Notes: generated from the sequence alone by a model not told the origin. DNA of 6,201 nt from an uncultured Caryophanales bacterium (GCA_946410525.1 CAMKAQ010000061.1:1-6201); one strand, 5' to 3'; shown: positions 1-5,665, counted from the first letter of the stretch. Program-made: numbers and translations.

Positions 1-2
1 AA

Positions 3-275
3 GATGCAGAGAAGACTTTGGGAAACTGGAGATTAGATGGCGCCACCCTATATGTCACTTTAGAGCCATGTCTTATGTGCTCTGGCGCGATTCTCCAAAG
101 CCGTGTCTCCAAGGTTGTTTTCGGATCTAGAGACGAGAAAGACGGCGCGATCGTTTCTAACTATTTCGTATTTGATTCGCCATGCAGCCACGAAAGACCT
201 CTTGTCTATGGCGACATCCTAAAAGACGAGTGTGACGCTCTTCTCAAAGACTTCTTCGCCTCAAAAAGAAAATAG
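3..275 (+). CDS. tadA: tRNA-specific adenosine deaminase TadA, 3' part (5' end outside window)
   Basis: This is the C-terminal 90 residues of a TadA-type deaminase, which converts the wobble adenosine A34 of tRNA-Arg(ACG) to inosine in the cytoplasm. The visible sequence reads DAEKTLGNWRLDGATLYVTL, then EPCLMCSGAI. The PCxxC motif supplies two of the three zinc ligands (Cys codons at 69-71 and 78-80). The HAE motif, with the third ligand and the catalytic Glu, would lie upstream and is not in the window. Conserved family features that follow include SRVSKVVFGSRDEKDGA. The reading frame is open to the left edge, so the first Met-like codon (TTG at 18) is not a real start. The gene ends at TAG with a Lys/Arg-rich tail. 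In Bacillus tadA is followed by the SRP RNA gene and dnaX; neither is visible here. The assignment rests on recognising the family from the motif block. Confidence 0.93.
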   Translation, partial: DAEKTLGNWRLDGATLYVTLEPCLMCSGAILQSRVSKVVFGSRDEKDGAIVSNYFVFDSPCSHERPLVYGDILKDECDALLKDFFASKRK

Positions 276-284
276 TTCTTTTTG
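262..284 (+). repeat. AT-rich inverted repeat over the tadA stop codon
   Basis: CAAAAAGAA (262-270) pairs with TTCTTTTTG (276-284), leaving a 5-base loop that contains the TAG stop. A small hairpin GTTG-CGA-CAAC (284-294) follows directly, then CCTTTTTG from 300. Together these could act as a weak end-of-transcript structure for tadA. The stem is almost GC-free and no clean T-tract follows it, so it is not called as an intrinsic terminator. Confidence 0.35.
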
Positions 285-340
285 TTGCGACAACTTCTGC
301 CTTTTTGTACTTTGACTAAAAATTCTTTCTAAAAACCGAT

Positions 341-356
341 AAAAAGCGAGCTTTTT
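341..356. promoter_or_regulatory. Palindrome at the -35 position, possible operator
   Basis: AAAAAGCGAGCTTTTT is an inverted repeat with AAAAAGC arms around a 2-base centre. It sits immediately upstream of the extended -10 element of the ATPase promoter, where a repressor would compete with RNA polymerase. The TetR-family product of the second gene in the unit is the obvious candidate ligand, but this is inference. It could also be a weak terminator for tadA, because the right arm ends in five T. Confidence 0.35.
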
Positions 357-358
357 AA

Positions 359-367
359 TGTTATACT
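359..367 (+). promoter_or_regulatory. Extended -10 promoter of the ATPase-tetR unit (leaderless type)
   Basis: TGTTATACT fits the extended -10 pattern TGnTATAAT, with the hexamer at 362-367. No good -35 lies 16-18 bases upstream (339-344 reads ATAAAA), which is typical of extended -10 promoters. Transcription would start around 374-377, at or a few bases before the ATG at 377, leaving no room for a ribosome binding site. AAGG at 371-374 is too close to the start codon to act as one. Confidence 0.6.
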
Positions 368-376
368 TTCAAGGCT

Positions 377-2839
377 ATGTCCAAAAGAAGAGATGAATTA
401 ATTAATTTAATTCAGAAAGCAGAATACATAGAGAAAGGTCCTCACGAAGGCCTCTCAACTGACGAAGTTGAGTTAAGAAAGAAGCAAGGCTTCGTGAACA
501 AGACCCAAAAGAAGGTCACCAAATCCATTTGGCAGATCCTTTTGGACAACGTTTTCACTTTCTTCAACTTCATATACATCATCATCGTAATCTTGATGGC
601 GAACGCCAAATTGGCTTTTTCGAACTTCCTTTTCTTAGTTCCTGTCGTTAGCAACGTCATCATCGGCGTTGTCTCAGATATCAGAGCGAGGCTTGCGGTT
701 GATAAGCTTAAGCTTATCACTGACCCTAAGGTTCGCGGTGTTAGGAACGGCGAAGAAGTCGATATCGAAATGGAGAAGATCGTCCTCCACGACATCATCA
801 TTTATCAAACCGGAGACCAAATCGCTACAGACGGCGTTTTGATTGAAGGAACCGTGTCGGTTGATGAGTCTTTGGTCACCGGCGAAGCCGAAAAGATCAA
901 CAAAGTCCCTGGAGATAAGGTCCTTTCAGGAACTGTTGTTGTGTCTGGAAAAGCGTATGTAAGAGTCACAAGCGTTGGTATCGCCAACTACGCAGAAGGT
1001 CTTCAAGATGAGGCCAAGAAGTTCAATAGACCAAAGAGCGAAATCAAGCGCTCAACCCTCAACATCTTCTACGTAACTGGCACAATTGCCGTAATTATGG
1101 GTCTTACGATGACCCTTGTTTGGGCAGCGAAACTCAACTGGAACATCACATTCGAAGATTTCCAGGAACTCGCAAAGAACTTATCTGGCTCTTTAGTCGC
1201 CATGATTCCGGCTGGTTTATACCTTTTAACTTCGTTAACTTTAACTGTTGGCGTTCTTAATCTCGCCAACAAACACATGAACGTCCAAGAGCTTTACTGC
1301 ATTGAGATGCTCGCTAGAGTCGATACGATTTGCTTCGACAAAACCGGCACCTTAACAGACGGAAACCTTGGAGTTGAGACCCTCTACAACTACAGCAACA
1401 ACTATAGCGATGAAATGCTTGGGTCTTACATCGCCAGCGTTGTTAAGGCTACCGGTGACAAAAACTCCACCGCAAAAGCTATCGCCGCCGCCTTTACTCC
1501 ACTAGAGATTGAAGCGACTGAAAACATCGCTTTCGATTCGGAAAAGAAATATAGTGCGGCAACCTTCGGGGAAGAAGGAACCTTTGTCATCGGAGCGTAC
1601 GGCTTTGTTGATTCCACAGAGAAAGATTTCGTGGTTAACAAGATCCATGAATTAATGGGGCTTGGGTATCGCGTCCTCGCTGTTTATTGGAGCCAAAAGC
1701 CTATCAAAAACGAAAAATTACCAGCAAAACTTGAATTAATTGGTATTTTGGGAATCACCGACACAATCAAATCAGACGCCAAGGCGAACATTGAATGGTT
1801 CAAGAACAACGGCGTCGATATCAAGATAATTTCTGGCGACGACCCTATCACCGTTAAAGAGATTGCTAGACGTGTTGGTGTTGAGAACGCAGACAGCTAT
1901 GTGAACATGCAGACCATTGAAGATTCTCAAATTCCAGAGATCGTCAGCAAGTATTCCGTCTTCGGACGTGTTACCCCTGAACAGAAATCCTTATTAGTTA
2001 AAGCCATGCAGGCACAAGGGCATAAAGTTGCCATGACCGGCGACGGCGTGAACGACATCCTTGCCCTAAAGAGTGCAGACTGCTCTATCGCTATGGCTTC
2101 TGGGTCAAGCGCAGCAAGAAGTAGCGCCCACATGATTTCCGTCGATAATGACTTCTCCAAACTGCCTGATGTTGTTGCCGAAGGACGCCGCGTCATCAAC
2201 AACCTCCAAAGAACCGCCTCCCTTTTCCTTTGCAAAAACATGTTCGCGGTTATCGTCAGCTTCATCTTCTTGATTTCGATGCTTGTTGGCGGACCAAGCT
2301 ATCCTTTCGAAACGAGAAACATGCTTATTTGGGAGATTGTTTCCATTGGCGTTGGAGGATTCTTCCTCGCGCTTCAACCTGCATCAAAGAGGCTCAAAGG
2401 CGGGTTTATGGAAGGCGTTATGTCGCACACGATCCCTGGCGGAATAGCCGAGGTCTTATGTGTTGCCGCCATTTATTTGGCCGCCATCTTCGCCCCAGAG
2501 TTTGTTTCTATTGAGGAAGCAAAAACAATGAGCGTGGTCGCTTTCACGGTTATATCCTTGCTCTCGTTCCTCATCATTTGCTGCCCTCTTGACCTCTATA
2601 GAGGCACCGTTTTCGCTGGGGCCGTTATCATTTCGGTTTTGATCTTTTATGTGGATGTTTTCTGGCCGCCTCTTGCCACAAGCGGAAAAGAAACGTTCCT
2701 TATGGGTTTGGATATCCAGGGATTAGATGTCGCACATTGGGCGATATTAGGCATGATGATTGCCTTTGTGGCCATCATCTACGTCCTTCTCGACATCCTT
2801 TTCCAGAACATTAGAGAAAAAAGAAGAAATAAAGAATAA
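377..2839 (+). CDS. P-type cation-transporting ATPase, Exp7/CtpE-like subfamily
   Basis: A membrane pump of 820 residues that couples ATP hydrolysis to cation movement. Domain order is: cytoplasmic N-tail (1-50), M1-M2 (about 55-105), actuator domain with TGEA at 168-171 (usually TGES), M3-M4 (about 228-297), phosphorylation domain with the aspartyl-phosphate site DKTGT at Asp321, nucleotide-binding domain, SGDDP and TGDGVND hinge motifs (the latter at 554-560), then M5-M10 to the end. The QELYCIEMLARVD run before DKTGT and the family-typical ISGDDPITVKEIARR place it near streptococcal Exp7 and mycobacterial CtpE; CtpE has been linked to calcium uptake. The ion is not proven here. Oddities: the M4 motif is PAGL (278-281) rather than PEGL, M6 reads SIGVGGFFLALQPA, and KGAPE is reduced to IGAYG (discussed as a finding). 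The start at 377 is the only ATG after an in-frame stop at 356, and it has no ribosome binding site. A tetR gene follows 14 bases later. Confidence 0.93.
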   Translation: MSKRRDELINLIQKAEYIEKGPHEGLSTDEVELRKKQGFVNKTQKKVTKSIWQILLDNVFTFFNFIYIIIVILMANAKLAFSNFLFLVPVVSNVIIGVVSDIRARLAVDKLKLITDPKVRGVRNGEEVDIEMEKIVLHDIIIYQTGDQIATDGVLIEGTVSVDESLVTGEAEKINKVPGDKVLSGTVVVSGKAYVRVTSVGIANYAEGLQDEAKKFNRPKSEIKRSTLNIFYVTGTIAVIMGLTMTLVWAAKLNWNITFEDFQELAKNLSGSLVAMIPAGLYLLTSLTLTVGVLNLANKHMNVQELYCIEMLARVDTICFDKTGTLTDGNLGVETLYNYSNNYSDEMLGSYIASVVKATGDKNSTAKAIAAAFTPLEIEATENIAFDSEKKYSAATFGEEGTFVIGAYGFVDSTEKDFVVNKIHELMGLGYRVLAVYWSQKPIKNEKLPAKLELIGILGITDTIKSDAKANIEWFKNNGVDIKIISGDDPITVKEIARRVGVENADSYVNMQTIEDSQIPEIVSKYSVFGRVTPEQKSLLVKAMQAQGHKVAMTGDGVNDILALKSADCSIAMASGSSAARSSAHMISVDNDFSKLPDVVAEGRRVINNLQRTASLFLCKNMFAVIVSFIFLISMLVGGPSYPFETRNMLIWEIVSIGVGGFFLALQPASKRLKGGFMEGVMSHTIPGGIAEVLCVAAIYLAAIFAPEFVSIEEAKTMSVVAFTVISLLSFLIICCPLDLYRGTVFAGAVIISVLIFYVDVFWPPLATSGKETFLMGLDIQGLDVAHWAILGMMIAFVAIIYVLLDILFQNIREKRRNKE

Positions 2840-2841
2840 GG

Positions 2842-2850
2842 AAAGGAGGA
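2842..2850 (+). promoter_or_regulatory. Strong ribosome binding site of the tetR gene
   Basis: AAAGGAGGA lies 3 bases before the ATG at 2854 and inside the 14-base gap after the ATPase stop. It is a near-perfect anti-16S match and fixes the tetR start. The contrast with the ATPase gene, which has none, suggests that the regulator is translated independently on the shared message. Confidence 0.85.
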
Positions 2851-2853
2851 ACT

Positions 2854-3411
2854 ATGATCACCGAAGCCAAGCTAAAGTATGCGTTAAAAGAATTAATGCA
2901 GACGAAATCGCTCAACGACATCAACGTCACGACTCTTTGTGAGAAGTGTGGATGTCACAGGCAGACTTTCTACTACCACTACACCGACATCTATGACCTT
3001 CTCGCCGCCGTTTTCCTTAATGAGGTTGTCGAAGGGGTCAACGAAGCCAAGGACGTTAAAGGGGTCCTTTTGGCAATTCTCGAATACTCCAAAAACAACT
3101 TCTCCTTTATTCGTTCGAGCTATAACAGCGCGGCCCACGATTTGGTAGACGCCTTCTTCTACAACAAGATAATCTCGAAGGTTTTCACCATCTTAAACAA
3201 CGCGAACAACTACAGCTTAAGCGTTACGAGCTACCGTAATATCTCCCGTAGATACGCGAGCATCGTTGGCAACGAGTTTGGCTATTGTTTCCGCGACGCC
3301 ACAATTACTGTAAGCAAATTTGATCGTTATATGAAACGTTATATAACTGCTTCGCTTGTGACCGTTCTTCCTGCTTTGGTTGAGCTCTCAAGAGAAGAGA
3401 AAAAGAGGTAA
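2854..3411 (+). CDS. TetR/AcrR-family transcriptional regulator (DhaS-like architecture)
   Basis: A 185-residue DNA-binding regulator. The N-terminal TetR helix-turn-helix spans about residues 5-50: LKELMQTKSLNDINVTTLCE leads into CGCHRQTFYYHYTDIYDLL, the classic recognition helix with the TFYYHY signature. The remainder is a helical ligand/dimerisation domain without recognised effector residues. Short TetR proteins beginning with a direct LKYALKELM helix and ending in a compact C-domain resemble the DhaS-type branch, some of which act as activators. It is probably co-transcribed with the P-type ATPase (14-base gap, strong ribosome binding site) and may control that promoter in response to the transported ion or a stress, but this is inferred from position only. 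Candidate operators are the palindromes at 341-356 and 3469-3488, which differ in sequence, so at most one is likely to be its site. No terminator is visible after the stop. Confidence 0.88.
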   Translation: MITEAKLKYALKELMQTKSLNDINVTTLCEKCGCHRQTFYYHYTDIYDLLAAVFLNEVVEGVNEAKDVKGVLLAILEYSKNNFSFIRSSYNSAAHDLVDAFFYNKIISKVFTILNNANNYSLSVTSYRNISRRYASIVGNEFGYCFRDATITVSKFDRYMKRYITASLVTVLPALVELSREEKKR

Positions 3412-3448
3412 AAGTTCGTTTTTTGAAGAAATAGAAAGGGAAAGCAAT

Positions 3449-3454
3449 TATAAT
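3449..3454 (+). promoter_or_regulatory. Perfect -10 hexamer upstream of the pseudo-protease gene
   Basis: TATAAT occurs in the gap after tetR. The best -35-like element, TTGAAG at 3423-3428, is 20 bases away, longer than the usual 17, so strength is uncertain. A start about 7 bases downstream (near 3461) would give a leader of about 170 bases that lacks most of the left arm of the helix at 3455-3462. A readthrough transcript from tetR would contain that arm. Confidence 0.5.
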
Positions 3455-3468
3455 GGAGGTCGACCGAA

Positions 3469-3488
3469 GAGAAACAATATAGTTTCTC
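3469..3488. repeat. Perfect 7-bp-arm inverted repeat (helix B or an operator)
   Basis: GAGAAACAATATAGTTTCTC has 7-bp perfect arms around a 6-base AT centre. It lies 14 bases downstream of the TATAAT at 3449-3454. Size and symmetry would suit a dimeric repressor such as the neighbouring TetR protein, acting as a roadblock. It is equally the apical hairpin of the leader structure, and sequence alone does not separate the two readings. Confidence 0.5.
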
Positions 3489-3616
3489 CTAGGATAATTG
3501 AGTTAACGACCTCCCAATTAATTCGTCTGGTTAAGGGTATAAGTACACGTGTGATTGGCTTTACCACCAACCACTAGACGAATAAGCAATAATGAGGATT
3601 TTATTGCTTGTTATGA

Positions 3617-3621
3617 GGAGG
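3617..3621 (+). promoter_or_regulatory. Ribosome binding site that fixes the start at 3630
   Basis: GGAGG is part of ATGAGGAGGA, with 8 bases before the ATG at 3630. It decides the start of the following gene: a longer reading from TTG at 3555 would translate the hairpin region and has no ribosome binding site. Helix D ends 7 bases upstream of it. Confidence 0.85.
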
Positions 3622-3629
3622 ATTTTTAT

Positions 3630-4784
3630 ATGAAGAAGAACGATGTGATGGGTTATATCGTATATGCCATCATGCTCGGTGCCGCAGTTGGCGTCGGTTT
3701 TGGCGTTATTAGACCCTTATTAACCGACAAAAGCATTACTGGCCAGTTACCAATGGAAGGTTTCTTGCTTATTTTGCTCTCTGTCTTAGCTGGACTTGTC
3801 TTAACTGCCGTAGTTTTAGAGCTCGGACACCTTTTGGGCGCGAAAATAGGGGGTTATAAGGTTGCCTCCTGGACCTGCTTAGGCATTGCCTTTAAGCGCG
3901 ATAAACAAGGCAAAATGAAGGTTGGATTCGGTGGATTCGACGGTTTGACAGGAGAAACCAAGGTTGTTCCTAATGATGTCGAAAAGAGCAACCCAAGACC
4001 ATTTATTTTCATGCCTCTTGTCCTTTTCCTTCTCGAAGTCATCCTTTGCGTTGCCCTTATCGTCTTTGGAAATAACTCCGCCGTTCAAGGCGCGGTTACC
4101 TTAAAAATCGTGGGCATTACGGTTCTTACCGTTGGTTGTTTGATCTTCATTTATGATATCTTCCCAGCCGCTCTCGACTCCAAAAACGATGGTGCCTACT
4201 TCGTCATCTTCAACAGCAAAACCAACGTTATTGCCTATAACCAAATCCTTATGGCCGAAGACAAGATGGCTCATGGCGAAGATGTTGGTGAGACCAAGAT
4301 CTACGAATCCGTCACCGACTTCACCGTTAAGCTCAACGAAGTTGCCTTATATAAAGCCTTAAACGAAAAGAACTTCGATGAGGCCTTAAGAATTAATGAA
4401 TTCACCATCAACAGCAAGAACTCCGTTTCTTCTAAGATCTACCTTAACGCCGTCGCTCAGAAGATGGCTCTCCACCTCTACTTAAACCCATTAGACGAGG
4501 CCAAAGAGGAGTACATCAACCTTAAGCTCGAGGAGAAGAAATTCATTGCCAACTTAAGCACTGGACCTGCTGTCAGAGCATATATCCTTATTAGTGGTTT
4601 AGTCGAAGAATCCGAAGGCGAAACAAAGCTCGCTATGGATAAGGCTGAAGTGGCTATCAAGAACTCCGGCGAAGATAAGCGTTCAGCTGAAGAATATCTC
4701 ATGAAAGAAGCCCTCAAAAAGATCATCAAAAAGCATGAAAATTGGGACTTCTCTGAGTATGGCGAATTAGCCCTCGGCGAATAG
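3630..4784 (+). CDS. Membrane M50-like (site-2 protease-type) protein with degenerate LExxH motif and helical tail
   Basis: The protein has 384 residues. Likely membrane segments are at about 8-28, 44-63, 124-147 and 155-178. The second ends in VVLELGHLLGAKIGGYKV (61-78), which matches the M50 core HELGHLLAAKxxG except that the first zinc-binding His is Leu63; Glu64 and His67 remain. A possible third ligand is Asp187 in FPAALDSKNDG, comparable to the N-P-DG motif of M50 proteins. Leu63 is TTA (3816-3818), three base changes from either His codon, so a single sequencing error does not explain it. Residues from about 200 to the end are soluble and helical, with stretches such as LYKALNEKNFDEALRINE that resemble tetratricopeptide helices. 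The protein is therefore probably a membrane pseudo-protease or scaffold. The partner and process are unknown. It follows an elaborate leader and ends at a shared terminator. The family assignment is by motif, not by search. Confidence 0.75.
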   Translation: MKKNDVMGYIVYAIMLGAAVGVGFGVIRPLLTDKSITGQLPMEGFLLILLSVLAGLVLTAVVLELGHLLGAKIGGYKVASWTCLGIAFKRDKQGKMKVGFGGFDGLTGETKVVPNDVEKSNPRPFIFMPLVLFLLEVILCVALIVFGNNSAVQGAVTLKIVGITVLTVGCLIFIYDIFPAALDSKNDGAYFVIFNSKTNVIAYNQILMAEDKMAHGEDVGETKIYESVTDFTVKLNEVALYKALNEKNFDEALRINEFTINSKNSVSSKIYLNAVAQKMALHLYLNPLDEAKEEYINLKLEEKKFIANLSTGPAVRAYILISGLVEESEGETKLAMDKAEVAIKNSGEDKRSAEEYLMKEALKKIIKKHENWDFSEYGELALGE

Positions 4785-4798
4785 AAAAACAACTAAAG

Positions 4799-4827
4799 AA
4801 AAACAGGCTCATTTAGGGCCTGTTTTT
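4799..4827. terminator. Bidirectional intrinsic terminator between convergent genes
   Basis: AAAAACAGGC (4799-4808) pairs with GCCTGTTTTT (4818-4827) around a 9-base loop. The run of T on the plus strand and of A on the plus-strand left arm makes it work in both directions: it ends the pseudo-protease gene on the plus strand and the AbiEi-like gene on the minus strand. The minus-strand TAA stop (4827-4829) touches the base of the stem. Confidence 0.9.
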
Positions 4828-5441
4828 TAATGCTTCCAAAGCGATCTATATAGGTCTGAAGCCAGGAGTTTTGAGGCTGTCTTGGCAGGGAAATAAACCG
4901 CCATATCCATGACGTCGTTTGCAGCCAAATGAGCCTTCTTGATATAGTCTGCTAAGACTGAATAATTTTCCTTAATACGGCCTAATGGAGTCATAGCAAT
5001 ATAGGTTAAAAAGGCGTTAAGCGTGACGTTGTTTTTGTCTATTGGATAGTATGGTTTTCTGAGGGTAAAACGCTTTCCAAACATATAGACATTTTTCTTT
5101 CCGCTAGTGGCCTTGTTGGTCATGATTTCGACTTTTTCATTGACGGAAATTTTGCGGTTGTTAATAGACATCAGAAAGCATTCGCCAGTGTAGAACCCAT
5201 AGACGTCTTTTCCGCGTGAGAGGTAACGGAGCTCCATTGCTTCGGACACGGTTGGTTCACCGTGCCCAGGGATGTAATAGAAACCATAGGAATAACGCTT
5301 AAGATCGCCGGATTTGACCAATCTCACAAGACCTTCTTTCTTGGCTGCCTCAGACATGTTTTTGTCGTTGATGTCTGCGCTAGAAAAGAGCTCGTTTGGC
5401 TTAAAAACCGATTTAATGGTTGTTAGTAAATCATTTCTCAT
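4827..5441 (-). CDS. AbiEi-like antitoxin / winged-helix transcriptional regulator, orphan
   Basis: The protein has 204 residues starting MRNDLLTTIKSVF. Residues 1-60 form a winged helix: FSSADI, then LVRLVKSGDLKRYSYGFYYI, the wing pattern of AbiEi and DUF6088-type antitoxins (a basic helix followed by G-x-Y). Residues about 72-130 contain VYGFYTGECFLMS, VEIMTN and FTLRKPYYPI, the conserved middle block of this family. AbiEi proteins repress their own promoter and antagonise the nucleotidyltransferase toxin AbiEii in type IV systems. No AbiEii-like gene lies next to it: the downstream side is closed by a terminator, and the upstream side holds repeats and then a divergent hydrolase. It may be a solitary regulator or a decayed pair. 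The start at 5441 is chosen because a longer reading from GTG at 5486 would pass through the promoter. There is no ribosome binding site, so translation is probably leaderless. Confidence 0.75.
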   Translation of the reverse strand: MRNDLLTTIKSVFKPNELFSSADINDKNMSEAAKKEGLVRLVKSGDLKRYSYGFYYIPGHGEPTVSEAMELRYLSRGKDVYGFYTGECFLMSINNRKISVNEKVEIMTNKATSGKKNVYMFGKRFTLRKPYYPIDKNNVTLNAFLTYIAMTPLGRIKENYSVLADYIKKAHLAANDVMDMAVYFPAKTASKLLASDLYRSLWKH

Positions 5442-5447
5442 AGCCGA

Positions 5448-5476
5448 ATTATAACACAACCAATAAAAAAGGTAAA
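5448..5476 (-). promoter_or_regulatory. Promoter of the AbiEi-like gene (leaderless type)
   Basis: On the minus strand the -35 is TTTACC (5471-5476), the spacer is 17 bases, and the extended -10 is TGTTATAAT with the hexamer at 5448-5453. Only 6 bases, TCGGCT, separate it from the ATG at 5441, so the transcript should begin at or next to the start codon. Confidence 0.75.
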
Positions 5477-5487
5477 AACATAACACA
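5449..5487. repeat. Direct repeat copy 1 (carries the active promoter)
   Basis: This 39-base stretch spans the AbiEi-like gene promoter and matches 5614-5652 at 32 of 39 positions with a constant offset of 165 bases. The best-conserved core reads GGTAAAAA, one variable base, then ATAACA on the plus strand. It may be a duplicated promoter or a regulator-binding unit. Confidence 0.65.
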
Positions 5488-5488
5488 G

Positions 5489-5546
5489 CGGTTTTGAGAC
5501 CCGTTGAAAATATACGGCCATGAGGACTTACGTAGCCTCAAAACCG
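5489..5546. repeat. Perfect 10-bp inverted repeat with internal hairpins
   Basis: CGGTTTTGAG (5489-5498) and CTCAAAACCG (5537-5546) are exact inverse complements 38 bases apart. Between them are CCGT/ACGG (5501-5504 with 5514-5517) and TGAGG/CCTCA (5521-5525 with 5536-5540), the latter overlapping the outer right arm so that the two helices compete. The repeat lies just upstream of the AbiEi-like promoter, where AbiEi proteins are known to bind inverted repeats for autorepression. Confidence 0.6.
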
Positions 5547-5609
5547 TTAAAGACCCATCCAAAACCGAAAAACAAGATGATTTACACCTCAAATATCTCC
5601 GAAAAACCG
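5540..5609. repeat. AAAACCG heptamers at about helical spacing
   Basis: AAAACCG occurs at 5540-5546, 5561-5567 and 5603-5609, with start-to-start distances of 21 and 42 bases, that is two and four helical turns. The inverse, CGGTTTT, begins at 5489. Isolated copies also occur at 332-338 and 5404-5410, so the heptamer alone is not rare; the clustering and phasing are the signal. The last copy sits in the palindrome AAACC-GT-GGTTT (5604-5615). Confidence 0.5.
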
Positions 5610-5613
5610 TGGT

Positions 5614-5652
5614 TTAAAACAATACCAACAAAATAGGTAAAAATATAACATA
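5614..5652. repeat. Direct repeat copy 2 (decayed promoter copy)
   Basis: This matches copy 1 at 5449-5487. The minus-strand -35 TTTACC is kept (5636-5641), but the position equivalent to TATAAT reads TTTAAA, so promoter activity is doubtful. An internal TGTTATATT on the minus strand (5642-5650) could be another extended -10. Any transcript from here would run leftwards through the inverted-repeat region into the AbiEi-like promoter. Confidence 0.6.
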
Positions 5653-5665
5653 CGGCCTTTTTCTT

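Larger units (their letters stand above)
3455..3621 (+). ncRNA. Structured leader, candidate cis-regulatory RNA
   Basis: This gap of more than 200 bases between tetR and the pseudo-protease gene is filled with nested inverted repeats. Helix A pairs GGAGGTCG (3455-3462) with CGACCTCC (3507-3514). Inside it, helix B pairs GAGAAAC (3469-3475) with GTTTCTC (3482-3488). Helix C pairs ATTCGTCT (3521-3528) with AGACGAAT (3576-3583) and continues inward through GGTT/AACC and GGTA-AAG/CTTTACC (3536-3543 with 3559-3565). Helix D pairs AAGCAATAA (3584-3592) with TTATTGCTT (3601-3609). The ribosome binding site GGAGG (3617-3621) follows. CCTCC in helix A could pair with this site instead, giving two exclusive states. 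I compared it from memory with common riboswitch consensus sequences (purine, TPP, SAM, lysine, glycine, T-box, ydaO, yybP-ykoY, M-box, THF) and saw no match. The function and ligand are unknown. Confidence 0.45.

Noticed and set aside
312..317. TTGACT as a -35 for the ATPase promoter
   Set aside because: It lies 44 bases from the TATACT hexamer, far beyond a usable spacer, and has no good -10 of its own 16-18 bases downstream.
276..376. SRP RNA gene after tadA, as in Bacillus
   Set aside because: The gap is only 101 bases, and no SRP Alu or S-domain sequence is visible; it holds a promoter and small hairpins.
442..2514. Several antisense and out-of-frame open frames inside the ATPase gene
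   Set aside because: They are shadows of a well-supported P-type ATPase gene, without ribosome binding sites or recognisable products.
3380..3577. 65-codon open frame across the tetR end and the leader
   Set aside because: It overlaps the tetR end out of frame, runs through the hairpins, has no ribosome binding site, and its product has no recognisable composition or motif.
3555..3629. Longer N-terminus of the pseudo-protease starting at TTG 3555
   Set aside because: It would translate the right half of helices C and D, has no ribosome binding site, and the ATG at 3630 has an ideal GGAGG 8 bases upstream followed by a typical membrane N-terminus.
5442..5486. GTG start at 5486 for the AbiEi-like protein
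   Set aside because: The extra 15 residues overlap the -35 and -10 elements, and the family begins with the winged helix that starts right after Met at 5441.
5489..5609. CRISPR array or tracrRNA-like region
   Set aside because: The repeated unit is only 7-10 bases, there are no uniform repeats of 25-37 bases with unique spacers, and no cas gene is present.
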